Shown: one piece after another, positions 54,724 through 62,250 of the stretch
Numbering within the stretch: the first letter of the stretch is position 1
Layout: each line of letters begins with the position of its first letter
Assembly (NCBI RefSeq): GCF_000183135.1
Contig: NC_014734.1
Span: 806,001-870,000, forward strand
From: Paludibacter propionicigenes WB4
GTDB lineage: Bacteria > Bacteroidota > Bacteroidia > Bacteroidales > Paludibacteraceae
Direction of reading: 5' to 3'
Length of the DNA stretch: 64,000 nucleotides
Made by a program: the position numbers and the translations under genes
Notes under the pieces: model-generated
What the model saw: the letters and a program-made list of their open reading frames with translations, nothing else
Database searches by the model: none
Told to the model about the DNA's origin: nothing

Positions 54724-54921
54724 TTTTACAGTATCGTACAATACCTTTTACACCACCGTATAAGACCTCTTGCACCACCGTATAAGACCTTTTACACCAC
54801 CGTATAAGACCTCTGACAGTACCGTATAACACCTCTTGCACCATCGTATAAGACCTCTTGCACCACCGTATAACACCTCTTTCACCATCGTATAAGACCT
54901 ATTGCACCATCGTACAATACC
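54724..54921. repeat. Nine tandem 22-bp repeats
   Basis: Nine contiguous units of exactly 22 bp, typical unit TCTTGCACCACCGTATAAGACC, with a tenth decayed one. Variation is concentrated at a few positions (TGCACC, TACACC or GACAGT; ACCG or ATCG; AAGACC, AACACC or AATACC). No spacers and no in-frame period, so neither CRISPR nor coding. Starts 9 bases after the AlkZ-like stop. Confidence 0.9.
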
Positions 54922-55088
54922 TCTGATATTGACCGATACCCCACCCTATAGCTTAGAGATACATCGTTATTTATTATGATTCTAAATTACAGCCATTCAA
55001 CAAATTTTAATCAATTGATTTATAATATATTTGTAAACCAAAACATATAACAACACACAGCATAACTTAATTATTAAACTAATAACTG

Positions 55089-55119
55089 TTGCAAATATCA
55101 AAAACATCAATTATATTTG
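55089..55119 (+). promoter_or_regulatory. Promoter of the 55.1-kb RNA candidate
   Basis: TTG (55089-55091), 20 bases, TATATTTG (55112-55119), a consensus promoter; predicted start near 55125. Confidence 0.75.
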
Positions 55120-55125
55120 TCCCGT

Positions 55126-55337
55126 CGATATGTTAAGGTTGCGAAGTAACGATAAGCAAGGTAGGTTTTAAAACCCTGACCGTGAGCGCCACCGTGCGGT
55201 GGGACGAGCTCTGCAACGTAGATGCAGCACTCGAAAAAATAGGATAACAATCGTCTCTTATGTTCACTAACACTATACTTTCTCGATGACGACGATTTCC
55301 CCAACAACGCGACAAGCGCTGTTGGGGAAATTTATTT
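55126..55337 (+). ncRNA. Independent structured non-coding RNA candidate
   Basis: About 210 nt between a consensus promoter and a strong terminator, with no plausible protein frame. Visible hairpins: GTTGC-GAA-GTAAC, GGTTTTAAAACC, CCACC-GTGC-GGTGG, CTGCA-loop-TGCAG, and a possible closing helix CGTC/GACG. It is GC-richer than its surroundings, as structured RNAs in AT-rich genomes often are. The size and unbranched look would allow a 6S-like RNA, but I cannot match it to a family. Confidence 0.55.
55295..55337 (+). terminator. Terminator of the RNA candidate
   Basis: ATTTCCCCAACAACGC pairs with GCGCTGTTGGGGAAAT (15 of 16) across GACAA, followed by TTATTT. Confidence 0.85.
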
Positions 55338-55380
55338 CGGCCCATGCAGACGGTTGAGTAAAATAAAGTGAACTACCTGT

Positions 55381-55411
55381 TGTTAATTATAAAAATAGTT
55401 CCTATCTTTGG
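55381..55411 (+). promoter_or_regulatory. Promoter at the left end of the cassette-like array
   Basis: TTG (55381-55383), 20 bases, TATCTTTG (55404-55411). It points into the array, about 260 bases before the first gene; the transcript would run through the first hairpin site. Confidence 0.65.
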
Positions 55412-55594
55412 ATTTTTAAAAAAGGAAACAAAGAAATATACACAGCTGTAACAACAAAGGGGTTCGATCAGATAAAAAATCCATTGGATAAGTTGGACAT
55501 ATAAATAAATTAACTAATCGGATATGTGCGACAACAAAGATTTACAACAAAAATATATTTTACTGAAATTCAAACAATTAATAAAAACACAAAC

Positions 55595-55648
55595 TAACAT
55601 AAATGTGATATAAGTGCGACAGCGTCGCACATACACGGATGTTATGGG
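55595..55648 (+). repeat. attC-like hairpin site 0
   Basis: Runs from TAAC to GTTATGGG. The tip is GTGCGAC-AGC-GTCGCAC. Outward, AACAT, GTG and TAT on the left pair with their complements on the right, while extra bases (AA, A, AA) bulge from the left arm only. One-sided unpaired bases in a 50-bp hairpin bounded by AAC/GTT is the hallmark of an integron attC site. Confidence 0.55.
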
Positions 55649-55671
55649 TAATTATTAAAAGAAACAAAGAA

Positions 55672-56835
55672 ATGAGTGAGAAAGACTACTTCTATTTAGA
55701 AAAAGTATTGCCAGAACCTGAAATGATTTTCAGTTTTGATTACAAGACACTTGATAGCGTTTTAAAAACTTGTGTTTTCGTATTAGACACAAATGTTCTT
55801 TTTGTGCCTTTTGACGCTAGCGAAAAAAATCTCGAAGAAATAAAAAAGATATTTTTAAAACTGAAGAAAGACAATAGATTATTTCTACCAGCTAGAGTAG
55901 TTAGAGAATTTGCAAACAATAGAGCAAAACGAATTGGTGACCTTTTCCTGAAAATAAGACAAACTAAAGATAGTTTAAATACTGGAACTTTCAAGACTGA
56001 AGACTATCCATTATTACAGGGAAATGCTGCCTATCAAGAATTACTAAGTAACTACGGAAAAATCATTGAATTGATTCAATCTTCTAGAAAACTTCTTGAA
56101 AATGTAGAGTCAGACATTCTAAGTTGGAATTGGGATGACAATGTTAGTCGAACCTATAAAGAAATATTTACTGCAGAGACAATTAGAGAAGTTCAAAAAG
56201 AAAAAGACAAACTAATTGAAGACCTTAAATTTCGAATTGAACATAAAATTGCTCCTGGTTATAAAGATAGTGGAAAGATAGACGATGGCATTGGAGACCT
56301 TATTGTATGGCAAACAGCACTAGAAATAGCCAAAGATGAAAATAAAGATTTAATCTTTGTTAGTAATGACCAAAAGAATGACTGGTTTTACAAGCAAGAC
56401 AAAAAAGGATTATATCCAAAATATGAATTGTTTGACGAATTCCGAAGATTTACGAATGGGAAATCATTGCAAATAATAAACTTCCCAGCTTTTCTTGAAC
56501 TACTAGACGCTACCCCTGAAACAGTCAATGAGATAAAAGAAAGCATTAGAAAGATTGAAGATGTTGAATTTCCTAAAAACCACCCGCCAGAAAAATTATT
56601 GGAAGGAATGATGATTGAACACAGAAAATTTGGTCGGGGAATTATAAAACAAATATTTAACAACCAAAGAGGTAATGCTTGGTTTGAAGTTGATTTTAAA
56701 GATTATGGCTCTAAGAAGTTATTGATAAAATTCACTCCAATGAAAATTATAAATAATGCTCATAATTTTTTGCTCATGCACCCAGACTTCGATGGCGACC
56801 CAAAAACATATCAACTTTTGGATGAAGACGAATAA
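55672..56835 (+). CDS. PIN-like nuclease with C-terminal Tudor-like domain
   Basis: 387 aa. Residues about 30-230 form a PIN-like (DUF4935-type) nuclease: VFVLDTNVLFVPF with Asp39, LPARVVREFANNRA with a Glu, DGIGDLIVWQTA with an Asp, and LIFVSNDQKNDWF. These supply the acidic set of a PIN active site. Residues about 312-365 (IEHRKFGRGIIKQIF, NAWFEVDFKDYGSKKLLIKF) resemble the Tudor-like tail of UvrD/PcrA helicases, which contacts RNA polymerase. The start at 55672 (MSEKDYF) is chosen over an upstream in-frame codon inside the hairpin end. First gene of the array; AT-rich. A toxin or defence nuclease is plausible but unproven. Confidence 0.8.
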   Translation: MSEKDYFYLEKVLPEPEMIFSFDYKTLDSVLKTCVFVLDTNVLFVPFDASEKNLEEIKKIFLKLKKDNRLFLPARVVREFANNRAKRIGDLFLKIRQTKDSLNTGTFKTEDYPLLQGNAAYQELLSNYGKIIELIQSSRKLLENVESDILSWNWDDNVSRTYKEIFTAETIREVQKEKDKLIEDLKFRIEHKIAPGYKDSGKIDDGIGDLIVWQTALEIAKDENKDLIFVSNDQKNDWFYKQDKKGLYPKYELFDEFRRFTNGKSLQIINFPAFLELLDATPETVNEIKESIRKIEDVEFPKNHPPEKLLEGMMIEHRKFGRGIIKQIFNNQRGNAWFEVDFKDYGSKKLLIKFTPMKIINNAHNFLLMHPDFDGDPKTYQLLDEDE

Positions 56836-56838
56836 CTA

Positions 56839-56992
56839 CCCATAACACACGCCTATGGGCACAGGCTGGCTGACGTGCATTCAGCGGTCTTTGCTCCCGC
56901 ATTAGCTTCGCTGATCTTCGATTCACCTTGTCGTTTCACGACAGCGAATGCTCCCGCAAACCGCCAATGCCCATAGCCTCGGTCGTTATGGG
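56839..56992 (+). repeat. attC-like hairpin site 1
   Basis: Left boxes CCCATAAC (56839-56846) and GCCTATGGGC (56851-56860); right boxes GCCCATAGC (56969-56977) and GTTATGGG (56985-56992). The outer boxes and inner boxes are mutual complements with short spacers of 4 and 7 bases, as in R''-L'' and L'-R' of attC. The middle has CATT..GCGGT..TTGC paired with GCAAACCGCCAATG and an inner hairpin. Confidence 0.6.
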
Positions 56993-57021
56993 CAAGTGTA
57001 GAAAACAAAAAAGACTTGATT

Positions 57022-57765
57022 ATGCTGAACAAAATCAATATCATACTGACACTAATTTGTTTGTTTTGGAATGCTCAACGAGCGTTTCCATTAGTTGAAA
57101 TTGAATCAACAACACTTGACTCAACTTTGAAAATAAATGACACAAAAGCTTCAGCAGACAGTATTATTAGGGTAGAGTATTTTGTAGACAGCGTAAACAT
57201 TGGACAAAAGCACAAGAATAAGATTGAAATAACTAACTATCAAGTAAAAGACAGTAACTATGTTGTTATCAACTTTTACTCATTGCTTGAAAATAGACTT
57301 TGGAGACTCAAACAAACCTTTAATTTCGAAAAAGATGGATTAACGAGTTGCGACCCTCTGATTTCGGATTTCAACAATGATAATTTCAACGATTTTACAT
57401 ATATATCTGCAATAGCAGCGAGAATGTCAAATGAAGTTAGAAGACTTTTCATTTATGACAATTCAAAAGATGAACTTATCTTGATAAAAAACTCTGAGGA
57501 TTATCCAAATATGCTTTATAACAAACAATTAGATTGTATTGATGCATTTCTGATACATGGTGGTACTTCGACAATTTTTCTAAAGATAATCGGTGACAGT
57601 TTGAATGAATTTGCAAGTGTACACAACAGCGACTATAGGGTTATCTATAAAACAGATAAGGCAGGAAATAGAACGCTAATTAGAAAAAAGAAAATAAATG
57701 ACGAGGGAATTTGGGTTAGGTACAAAAATTATGACCCATTGGAAGCATACAAAGAAAAAAACTAA
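57022..57765 (+). CDS. Secreted protein of unknown function (array gene 2)
   Basis: 247 aa. The ATG at 57022 opens a probable signal peptide (INIILTLICLFWNAQRAFP). The mature part is hydrophilic and beta-rich (NYQVKDSNYVVINFYSLL, RLFIYDNSKDELILIKN, FNNDNFNDFTYISA). No named family seen. AT-rich, flanked on both sides by hairpin sites. Confidence 0.7.
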   Translation: MLNKINIILTLICLFWNAQRAFPLVEIESTTLDSTLKINDTKASADSIIRVEYFVDSVNIGQKHKNKIEITNYQVKDSNYVVINFYSLLENRLWRLKQTFNFEKDGLTSCDPLISDFNNDNFNDFTYISAIAARMSNEVRRLFIYDNSKDELILIKNSEDYPNMLYNKQLDCIDAFLIHGGTSTIFLKIIGDSLNEFASVHNSDYRVIYKTDKAGNRTLIRKKKINDEGIWVRYKNYDPLEAYKEKN

Positions 57766-57862
57766 CCCCTAACACACGCTATGTTCATTGGCTGGCTGAC
57801 GTGCATTTAGCGGTTTTTGCTCCTGCCTGCCGCAGGCAAACCGACAATGACCGTAACGATTG
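57766..57862 (+). repeat. attC-like hairpin site 2
   Basis: Starts CCCCTAAC (57766-57773), then ACACGCTATGTTCATTGGC and GGCTGGCTGACGTGCATT shared with sites 1, 6 and 8. Right arm GCAAACCGACAATGACCG pairs with the GCATT and CGGTTTTTGC of the left arm. The tip is GCCTGCCGCAGGC. Confidence 0.5.
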
Positions 57863-57892
57863 GAATAAAAGAAAACAAAAAATAAAAAGTAT

Positions 57893-58312
57893 ATGGCACA
57901 GACATTTAAACTCAAAAAAGGAGAAATATTATTTGAAAATGATAAGATTATCATTTCAGACAAAGCAAAATTACAAAGGTATATGTCTCTATTCACTTCG
58001 GGGCTGTGGATGTTAGTTGGAATAAAATATATGTTGAAATCTGGACAATTAAATACTGACTCGTTAGATTACTTCTGGATATTTCTTGGAGTAATAAATA
58101 TTCTAGTTTTCGTTGCTTATCTATTAAGGTCTTCAAAAAGTATAATATTGATTGATGAAGTGAAATCTCTTCAAGTAAAACAGCGCTTAAACAACATATT
58201 TCTGGACATTAAACTTAACGACCATAGATTAAGACGTGTAAGTCAGGTTGAAGATATGGAAGAACTCGAAGAATATATTAAAACACATTATGACGGTTTG
58301 ACAACAAAGTGA
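57893..58312 (+). CDS. Small membrane protein (array gene 3)
   Basis: 139 aa. A cytosolic N-terminus (FKLKKGEILFENDKIIIS) precedes two membrane segments (LFTSGLWMLVGIKYML and YFWIFLGVINILVFVAYLL); the C-terminal half (IILIDEVKSLQVKQRL ... LRRVSQVEDMEELEEYI) is soluble and looks PH-like. Family unknown. Confidence 0.68.
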   Translation: MAQTFKLKKGEILFENDKIIISDKAKLQRYMSLFTSGLWMLVGIKYMLKSGQLNTDSLDYFWIFLGVINILVFVAYLLRSSKSIILIDEVKSLQVKQRLNNIFLDIKLNDHRLRRVSQVEDMEELEEYIKTHYDGLTTK

Positions 58313-58351
58313 AACGAACTGACTGTTAGTATTTAAACAACTGAAATAAAA

Positions 58352-58484
58352 CCCCAGCTCCCGCACGATTGCATGACATGGGAATGCTAAATAGGAATAG
58401 TCGGTTAGTAGATGGTTTGCCACACGATAGAATCGTGCGGCAGCATGGAGAATGGACGGTTTTTACGCAGACTCTCGTTAGGGG
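58352..58484 (+). repeat. attC-like site 3 (second sequence family)
   Basis: Element 58352-58447 begins CCCCAGCTCCCGCACGATT and ends AATCGTGCGGCAGCATGG. The two ends pair (CCGCACGATT with AATCGTGCGG). GTTAGGGG (58477-58484) closes the site and starts the next gene unit. More than 90 percent like the element at 59220-59318. Confidence 0.5.
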
Positions 58485-58514
58485 CTATTTTAGAAAAAAC
58501 AAGAAATAGATATT

Positions 58515-59207
58515 ATGAGAAAATTTTTATTCTTTTTAATCTGTTTTTACAGCCAAACAACATTTGGACAGTTTGGAATTATTTCAGACAAAGACGGCTT
58601 TGTGAACGTCAGGGAATCACCAAATGTCAATAGTAAAATCATTGATAATTTGACTAATGGACAAATCGTATATTGCTTGGAAGCCGAAGGTGAATGGAGA
58701 CCAACTGACTATGATTTTATTAGACATGAGAAAAGTGGTTATGTTCACAATTCCAGAATAAAGTTCATTGAAGAATTTGACAACGTACCTTACAGCAGAA
58801 TAACTGATTCAACAGTTATTTTTAAAAAAGACTCAATAAAACTATTTGCAACCAAGACCAAATTCAATCCCAAAAACAACAAATTACAATATCGTAAAGG
58901 AGACGCTTCAAATAACGAAATGAATTATTTAGAAAGAATAAATGGAAAAGAAATATGGGGAACAGATGGATATATTCCTAAAAAAAAATATGGACAATTC
59001 ACTCTAATTTATGGAAAAGAAAAAATGAATCTACCAATTGACAATTTGTTCGAGCCAAACTTAGATTACACAAAAGTAAATATTGACACAAAAAGTAAAA
59101 CAATTTATATTTCCGCGTCTAATAGTGACGGAGCAGGTAGTTACGAGGTTTTATGGATTATCGTGAATGGAAAATTTAAACAGAGAATATTGACCTTTGG
59201 ATTTTAA
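58515..59207 (+). CDS. Secreted bacterial SH3-domain protein (array gene 4)
   Basis: 230 aa. Signal peptide (FLFFLICFYSQTTFGQ). Residues about 20-85 form an SH3b domain (ISDKDGFVNVRESPNVNSKIIDNLTNGQIVYCL). The rest is beta-rich with no named domain (SDGAGSYEVLWIIVNGKFKQRI near the end). SH3b domains bind peptidoglycan or other surface polymers. Its unit starts GTTAGGGG and ends CCCCTAAC, exact complements. Confidence 0.75.
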   Translation: MRKFLFFLICFYSQTTFGQFGIISDKDGFVNVRESPNVNSKIIDNLTNGQIVYCLEAEGEWRPTDYDFIRHEKSGYVHNSRIKFIEEFDNVPYSRITDSTVIFKKDSIKLFATKTKFNPKNNKLQYRKGDASNNEMNYLERINGKEIWGTDGYIPKKKYGQFTLIYGKEKMNLPIDNLFEPNLDYTKVNIDTKSKTIYISASNSDGAGSYEVLWIIVNGKFKQRILTFGF

Positions 59208-59215
59208 AAAAACAC

Positions 59216-59339
59216 CCCCTAACCCCAGCTCCCGCGCGATTGCATCTCGTGGGAATGCTAAAAGGAATAGTCGGTTAGAAGATGGTTTGCCACACGATAG
59301 AATCGTGCGGCAGCATGGGAGCTGACCGCCAGTTCACAT
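59216..59339 (+). repeat. attC-like site 4 (second sequence family)
   Basis: CCCCTAAC (59216-59223) followed by the element CCCCAGCTCCCGCGCGATT ... AATCGTGCGGCAGCATGGGAGCT. The arms AGCTCCCGCGCGATT and AATCGTGCGG plus GGAGCT pair, with CAGCATG extruded on one arm. GTT at 59332 may be the right core. Confidence 0.5.
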
Positions 59340-59506
59340 TAAATCCTTTCAGGATTTTTGATTGAAAAAAATAAACTAGTACACGGAAAACAAACAACTA
59401 TATTCAATAAGCTTGCACATAAATTTAAAAATATGACATTATCCTATTGTAGACCAATAGTACTATAGTTTTTCAGCAGACCCTAAATAAACATCAAAAA
59501 GTATAT
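59340..59506. other. AT-rich spacer before array gene 5
   Basis: About 170 bases without a gene or a clear hairpin. Confidence 0.4.
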
Positions 59507-60226
59507 ATGAATTCAGTAAGTAGTCGTTGGGCAGTCATTTTTACATGCATTTTATTTCTAATTGGACAAATTGTTTTAGTAGATCCTGTCTCTGCTCAAA
59601 AACTCGTAACAATCAAGGGGGTTGTGTTGGATGGAATGACTAAAAATTCTGTTCCTAATGCAACAATCAAGTTATCGAAAAATAGGATAACTACAGCTAA
59701 GATTGATGGAAAGTTCGAATTCAGCTGTTTGCGCGAAGATACTTTTATGATCACTGCAATAGGTTATTATCCTCGTTTGTTGCGCGTTCATGATTTGCTT
59801 ACCGATTCGTCAAAGTGTAAAGTGCTTATGCAACCGGCTATTTATCAACTTCATTCGGCAGAGGTAACAGCTAAAAAAAAGAAAACTAAAATTTCAAAGG
59901 CTTTGGATTTACTGTCTGACGTATCGCACCCCTTCACTTATTTCGGTAAAGAAGAAAGATTCAAGCGCAGACATGCAAAACTCAAGTCGAACAGTGTCTT
60001 TTTCTCAGAAAATATATACTGGGAAATCAATCGCCAGTTAATTGAAGAAATAAGTAAACTAACAGGTGATGACTTAGATAAATGCATAATGTATTGCAAT
60101 ACTCATATTGTTTTGTCGCCCAACGATGATGAGAAAACCATTACAAATAAATTGCTACTTTTAATTTCCGATTATTTTAGAAGTACTAAAAGCCGAAACC
60201 GAGACAGCTTGAATGTAAGAGGTTGA
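59507..60226 (+). CDS. Carboxypeptidase-regulatory-like domain protein (array gene 5)
   Basis: 239 aa. N-terminal signal (AVIFTCILFLIGQIVLV ... SAQ). Residues about 33-110 are a CarboxypepD_reg-like beta-sandwich (TIKGVVLDGMTKNSVPNATIKLSKNR, GKFEFSCLREDTFMITAIGY), as found at the start of SusC-type and other surface proteins. The rest is charged and helical (SKALDLLSDVSHPFTYFGKEERFKRRHAKL). It is exported; role unknown. Confidence 0.8.
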   Translation: MNSVSSRWAVIFTCILFLIGQIVLVDPVSAQKLVTIKGVVLDGMTKNSVPNATIKLSKNRITTAKIDGKFEFSCLREDTFMITAIGYYPRLLRVHDLLTDSSKCKVLMQPAIYQLHSAEVTAKKKKTKISKALDLLSDVSHPFTYFGKEERFKRRHAKLKSNSVFFSENIYWEINRQLIEEISKLTGDDLDKCIMYCNTHIVLSPNDDEKTITNKLLLLISDYFRSTKSRNRDSLNVRG

Positions 60227-60234
60227 GTATGCAC

Positions 60235-60263
60235 TGCTCCCGCGCGATGCAGTCGTGCGGGAG
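60235..60263 (+). repeat. Short GC-rich hairpin (site 5)
   Basis: GCTCCCGCGCGA pairs with TCGTGCGGGAGC (11 of 12) across TGCAG. It looks like a shortened copy of the site 3/4 element. No T-run, so a simple terminator is less likely. Confidence 0.55.
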
Positions 60264-60319
60264 CGGCGGTAGATTAGAAAAGATAAGCATTTACTGACAA
60301 ACAACATTTGACAATAACT

Positions 60320-61078
60320 ATGAATAACGAGCTAAAACCTTTATGGAGAAGAATATTTAGATTTAATTGGAAGTTTGGACTTTTTTTAATCCTAGCAGTT
60401 TGTATTCCGCGATTTATTTTAGTCCTAAATGCAAACAAAACAGGAAATTACAGCTCCATTGGATTGATAATGACTATTTCTGCAATTGCTCCATTCATTT
60501 TTCTAAGCAAATACGGACTTAAAGAAATAGGATTGACAAAGACCAGAAAATACAACTGGTTTGCTATAGCTTTTGTATTGGGACTGTTTGCAAGTATTTT
60601 CCTTTATTTATTAGGACAAACATTATATGGAAACTCGTATGAGAATTGGTATGAATACATAGGAAAGTCATATAAAATTCCAACTATAATAAGCCCGAAT
60701 AACAAAATGATATTATTTGCTATTATGGCATTTACTGGTATGACGTTTAGCCCAATAGGCGAAGAACTTTTCTTTAGAGGAATCGTACATTCAAGTTTTG
60801 CGAAATCATTTGGAGAGAAAAAAGCATCAATAGTCGACAGTTCTGCATTTGCACTAACACACATTTCGCATTTTGGTTTAGTGTTCGTCAATAGCAAGTG
60901 GGATTTTTTTTCTATTCCAACTATAATATGGGTAACAAGTATGTTTTTGGTGAGCTTGTTATTCTATGCTTCAAGAAAGTATTCAGGGTCAATTTTGGGT
61001 GCGATAGTTTGCCATTCTGCTTTTAACTTAGGAATGATTTACTGTATATTTTATTTAGTAGAACAACGAGTTAAGTAA
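60320..61078 (+). CDS. CPBP family intramembrane metalloprotease (array gene 6)
   Basis: 252 aa with about seven membrane segments. The active-site motifs of the CPBP/CAAX protease family are SPIGEELFFRGIVH (EExxxR), FALTHISHFG (first His) and VCHSAFNLGM (second His and Asn). Start chosen at the ATG at 60320 rather than a TTG at 60308. Members of this family process peptides or confer bacteriocin self-immunity. Confidence 0.85.
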   Translation: MNNELKPLWRRIFRFNWKFGLFLILAVCIPRFILVLNANKTGNYSSIGLIMTISAIAPFIFLSKYGLKEIGLTKTRKYNWFAIAFVLGLFASIFLYLLGQTLYGNSYENWYEYIGKSYKIPTIISPNNKMILFAIMAFTGMTFSPIGEELFFRGIVHSSFAKSFGEKKASIVDSSAFALTHISHFGLVFVNSKWDFFSIPTIIWVTSMFLVSLLFYASRKYSGSILGAIVCHSAFNLGMIYCIFYLVEQRVK

Positions 61079-61102
61079 GACATATTCAATAAAACAAATA
61101 AA

Positions 61103-61232
61103 CTTACCGCTAACAAACTCCTATGTTCATTGGCTGGCTGACGTGTATTCCGGTAGCTTTGCTCCTGTCTTCCGGTCACGACTAACGGGAGTAAATTAGC
61201 AAACGGTCGTAGGATTGGGAATTAAGGGTAAG
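61103..61232 (+). repeat. attC-like hairpin site 6
   Basis: Outer arms CTTACC (61103-61108) and GGTAAG (61227-61232) are complements; CTAAC follows on the left, CGTAGG on the right pairs with CCTATG nearly. Contains ATGTTCATTGGCTGGCTGACGTG like sites 1, 2, 8, and ATTCCGGTAGCTTTGCTCC plus ACGGGAGTAAATTAGCAAA shared with site 7. Confidence 0.5.
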
Positions 61233-61267
61233 TATATAATATAATATAAAAGAAAAGTAAAAGAAAA

Positions 61268-61666
61268 ATGAACGTACTAATTTTGATAGCAAACATTTTG
61301 ACATTTTTAGCTTTTATCATACACACTTTTATTGGTGACAAAGAACTAAAAATAAATGAGCCGATTGATGACCTTGATGATAGTTTCCAAAAACGAGAAA
61401 AATGGACAATGTCGCGTTGTGGTTGGCATTGGGTTTCATTCGACTTGCTTTTTGCGACAATCGGACTTGGGCTAATAAACTTCACCAGCTATTTCGACAA
61501 TGAGAAAGTGTTACTCCAGATTTTGTCAACCTATTTTTTGGGATATGCCATTGTTTGGGGGTTGACCATTGTTATTTCAAAGCAATTTCCGAAAAACTAT
61601 TTAAAACTAGGACAATGGATTTTACTTTTAATTATAAGTGGGCTTATTTATCTAGGAACTAACTGA
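61268..61666 (+). CDS. Small membrane protein (array gene 7a)
   Basis: 132 aa with four predicted segments (ILIANILTFLAFIIHTFI, WVSFDLLFATIGLGLINF, LSTYFLGYAIVWGLTIVI, WILLLIISGLIYLG) and a short charged loop (LDDSFQKREKW). No family recognised. Followed after 15 bases by another membrane protein gene without a hairpin between, so the two share one unit. Confidence 0.68.
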   Translation: MNVLILIANILTFLAFIIHTFIGDKELKINEPIDDLDDSFQKREKWTMSRCGWHWVSFDLLFATIGLGLINFTSYFDNEKVLLQILSTYFLGYAIVWGLTIVISKQFPKNYLKLGQWILLLIISGLIYLGTN

Positions 61667-61681
61667 AAAAATTGACGAATT

Positions 61682-62098
61682 ATGCTTAAACTTGGTGGGT
61701 ATTTAAATATTATCATTGCGGGAGGACACATTATCGGTCTATTTTGGGCTGACGCAATGTTTGAAGTAACTGGGATTGGAAATGACATGAAAGAACTAGC
61801 TCAAATTAATCCCTTGTTGCCGTATATTCTGACAATCATTGTTGCAATAGCATTTCTTATTTTTGGACTTTATGGCCTGTCTGCTGATGGCAAAATAAAG
61901 AAACTACCATTTCTGAAAATTGGTATTTTCGGAATATCAGGAATTTATATATTTCGTGGTTTTGGTGGATTATTGCTTAATACAATACAAGGAACGAACT
62001 CTTTGATTGAAACAACATATTCGCTTATTGCATTAGCTATCGGACTTTTATTCCTTTTTGGATGCTTAAAAAAATGGACTTTAATACCGAAAAAATAA
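61682..62098 (+). CDS. Small membrane protein (array gene 7b)
   Basis: 138 aa with four predicted segments (GGYLNIIIAGGHIIGLFW, PLLPYILTIIVAIAFLIFGLYG, IGIFGISGIYIFRGFGGLLL, YSLIALAIGLLFLFGCLK). Similar in size and topology to its neighbour but not clearly homologous. The stop codon touches the next hairpin site. Confidence 0.68.
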   Translation: MLKLGGYLNIIIAGGHIIGLFWADAMFEVTGIGNDMKELAQINPLLPYILTIIVAIAFLIFGLYGLSADGKIKKLPFLKIGIFGISGIYIFRGFGGLLLNTIQGTNSLIETTYSLIALAIGLLFLFGCLKKWTLIPKK

Positions 62099-62230
62099 CG
62101 ACCTCATTTTCTTTGGCCGACTGGCGTGCATTCCGGCAGCTTTGCTCCTTCCGCAGACAAGCCCGTAACTAACTGTCACGACAAACGGGAGTAAATTGGC
62201 AAAAAGGTCGTAGCATAGGGAGTTAAAGGT
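62097..62230 (+). repeat. attC-like hairpin site 7
   Basis: AACGACCT (62097-62104) pairs with AGGTCGT (62205-62211); GGCC and GGCAAAAA extend the stem. Middle shared with site 6 (GCATTCCGGCAGCTTTGCTCC; ACGGGAGTAAATTGGCAAA). Confidence 0.5.
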
Positions 62231-62250
62231 AATTTTAGAAGAAAAAAACA

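Noticed and set aside
54724-54921. CRISPR array
   Set aside because: The 22-bp units are contiguous without unique spacers, and no cas genes are in the window.
55107-55345. Two short minus-strand frames of 66 and 70 codons
   Set aside because: They overlap the structured RNA candidate and its terminator and have no protein-like features.
60235-60263. Ordinary terminator of array gene 5
   Set aside because: No T-run follows on either strand; sequence instead matches the tips of the site 3/4 elements.
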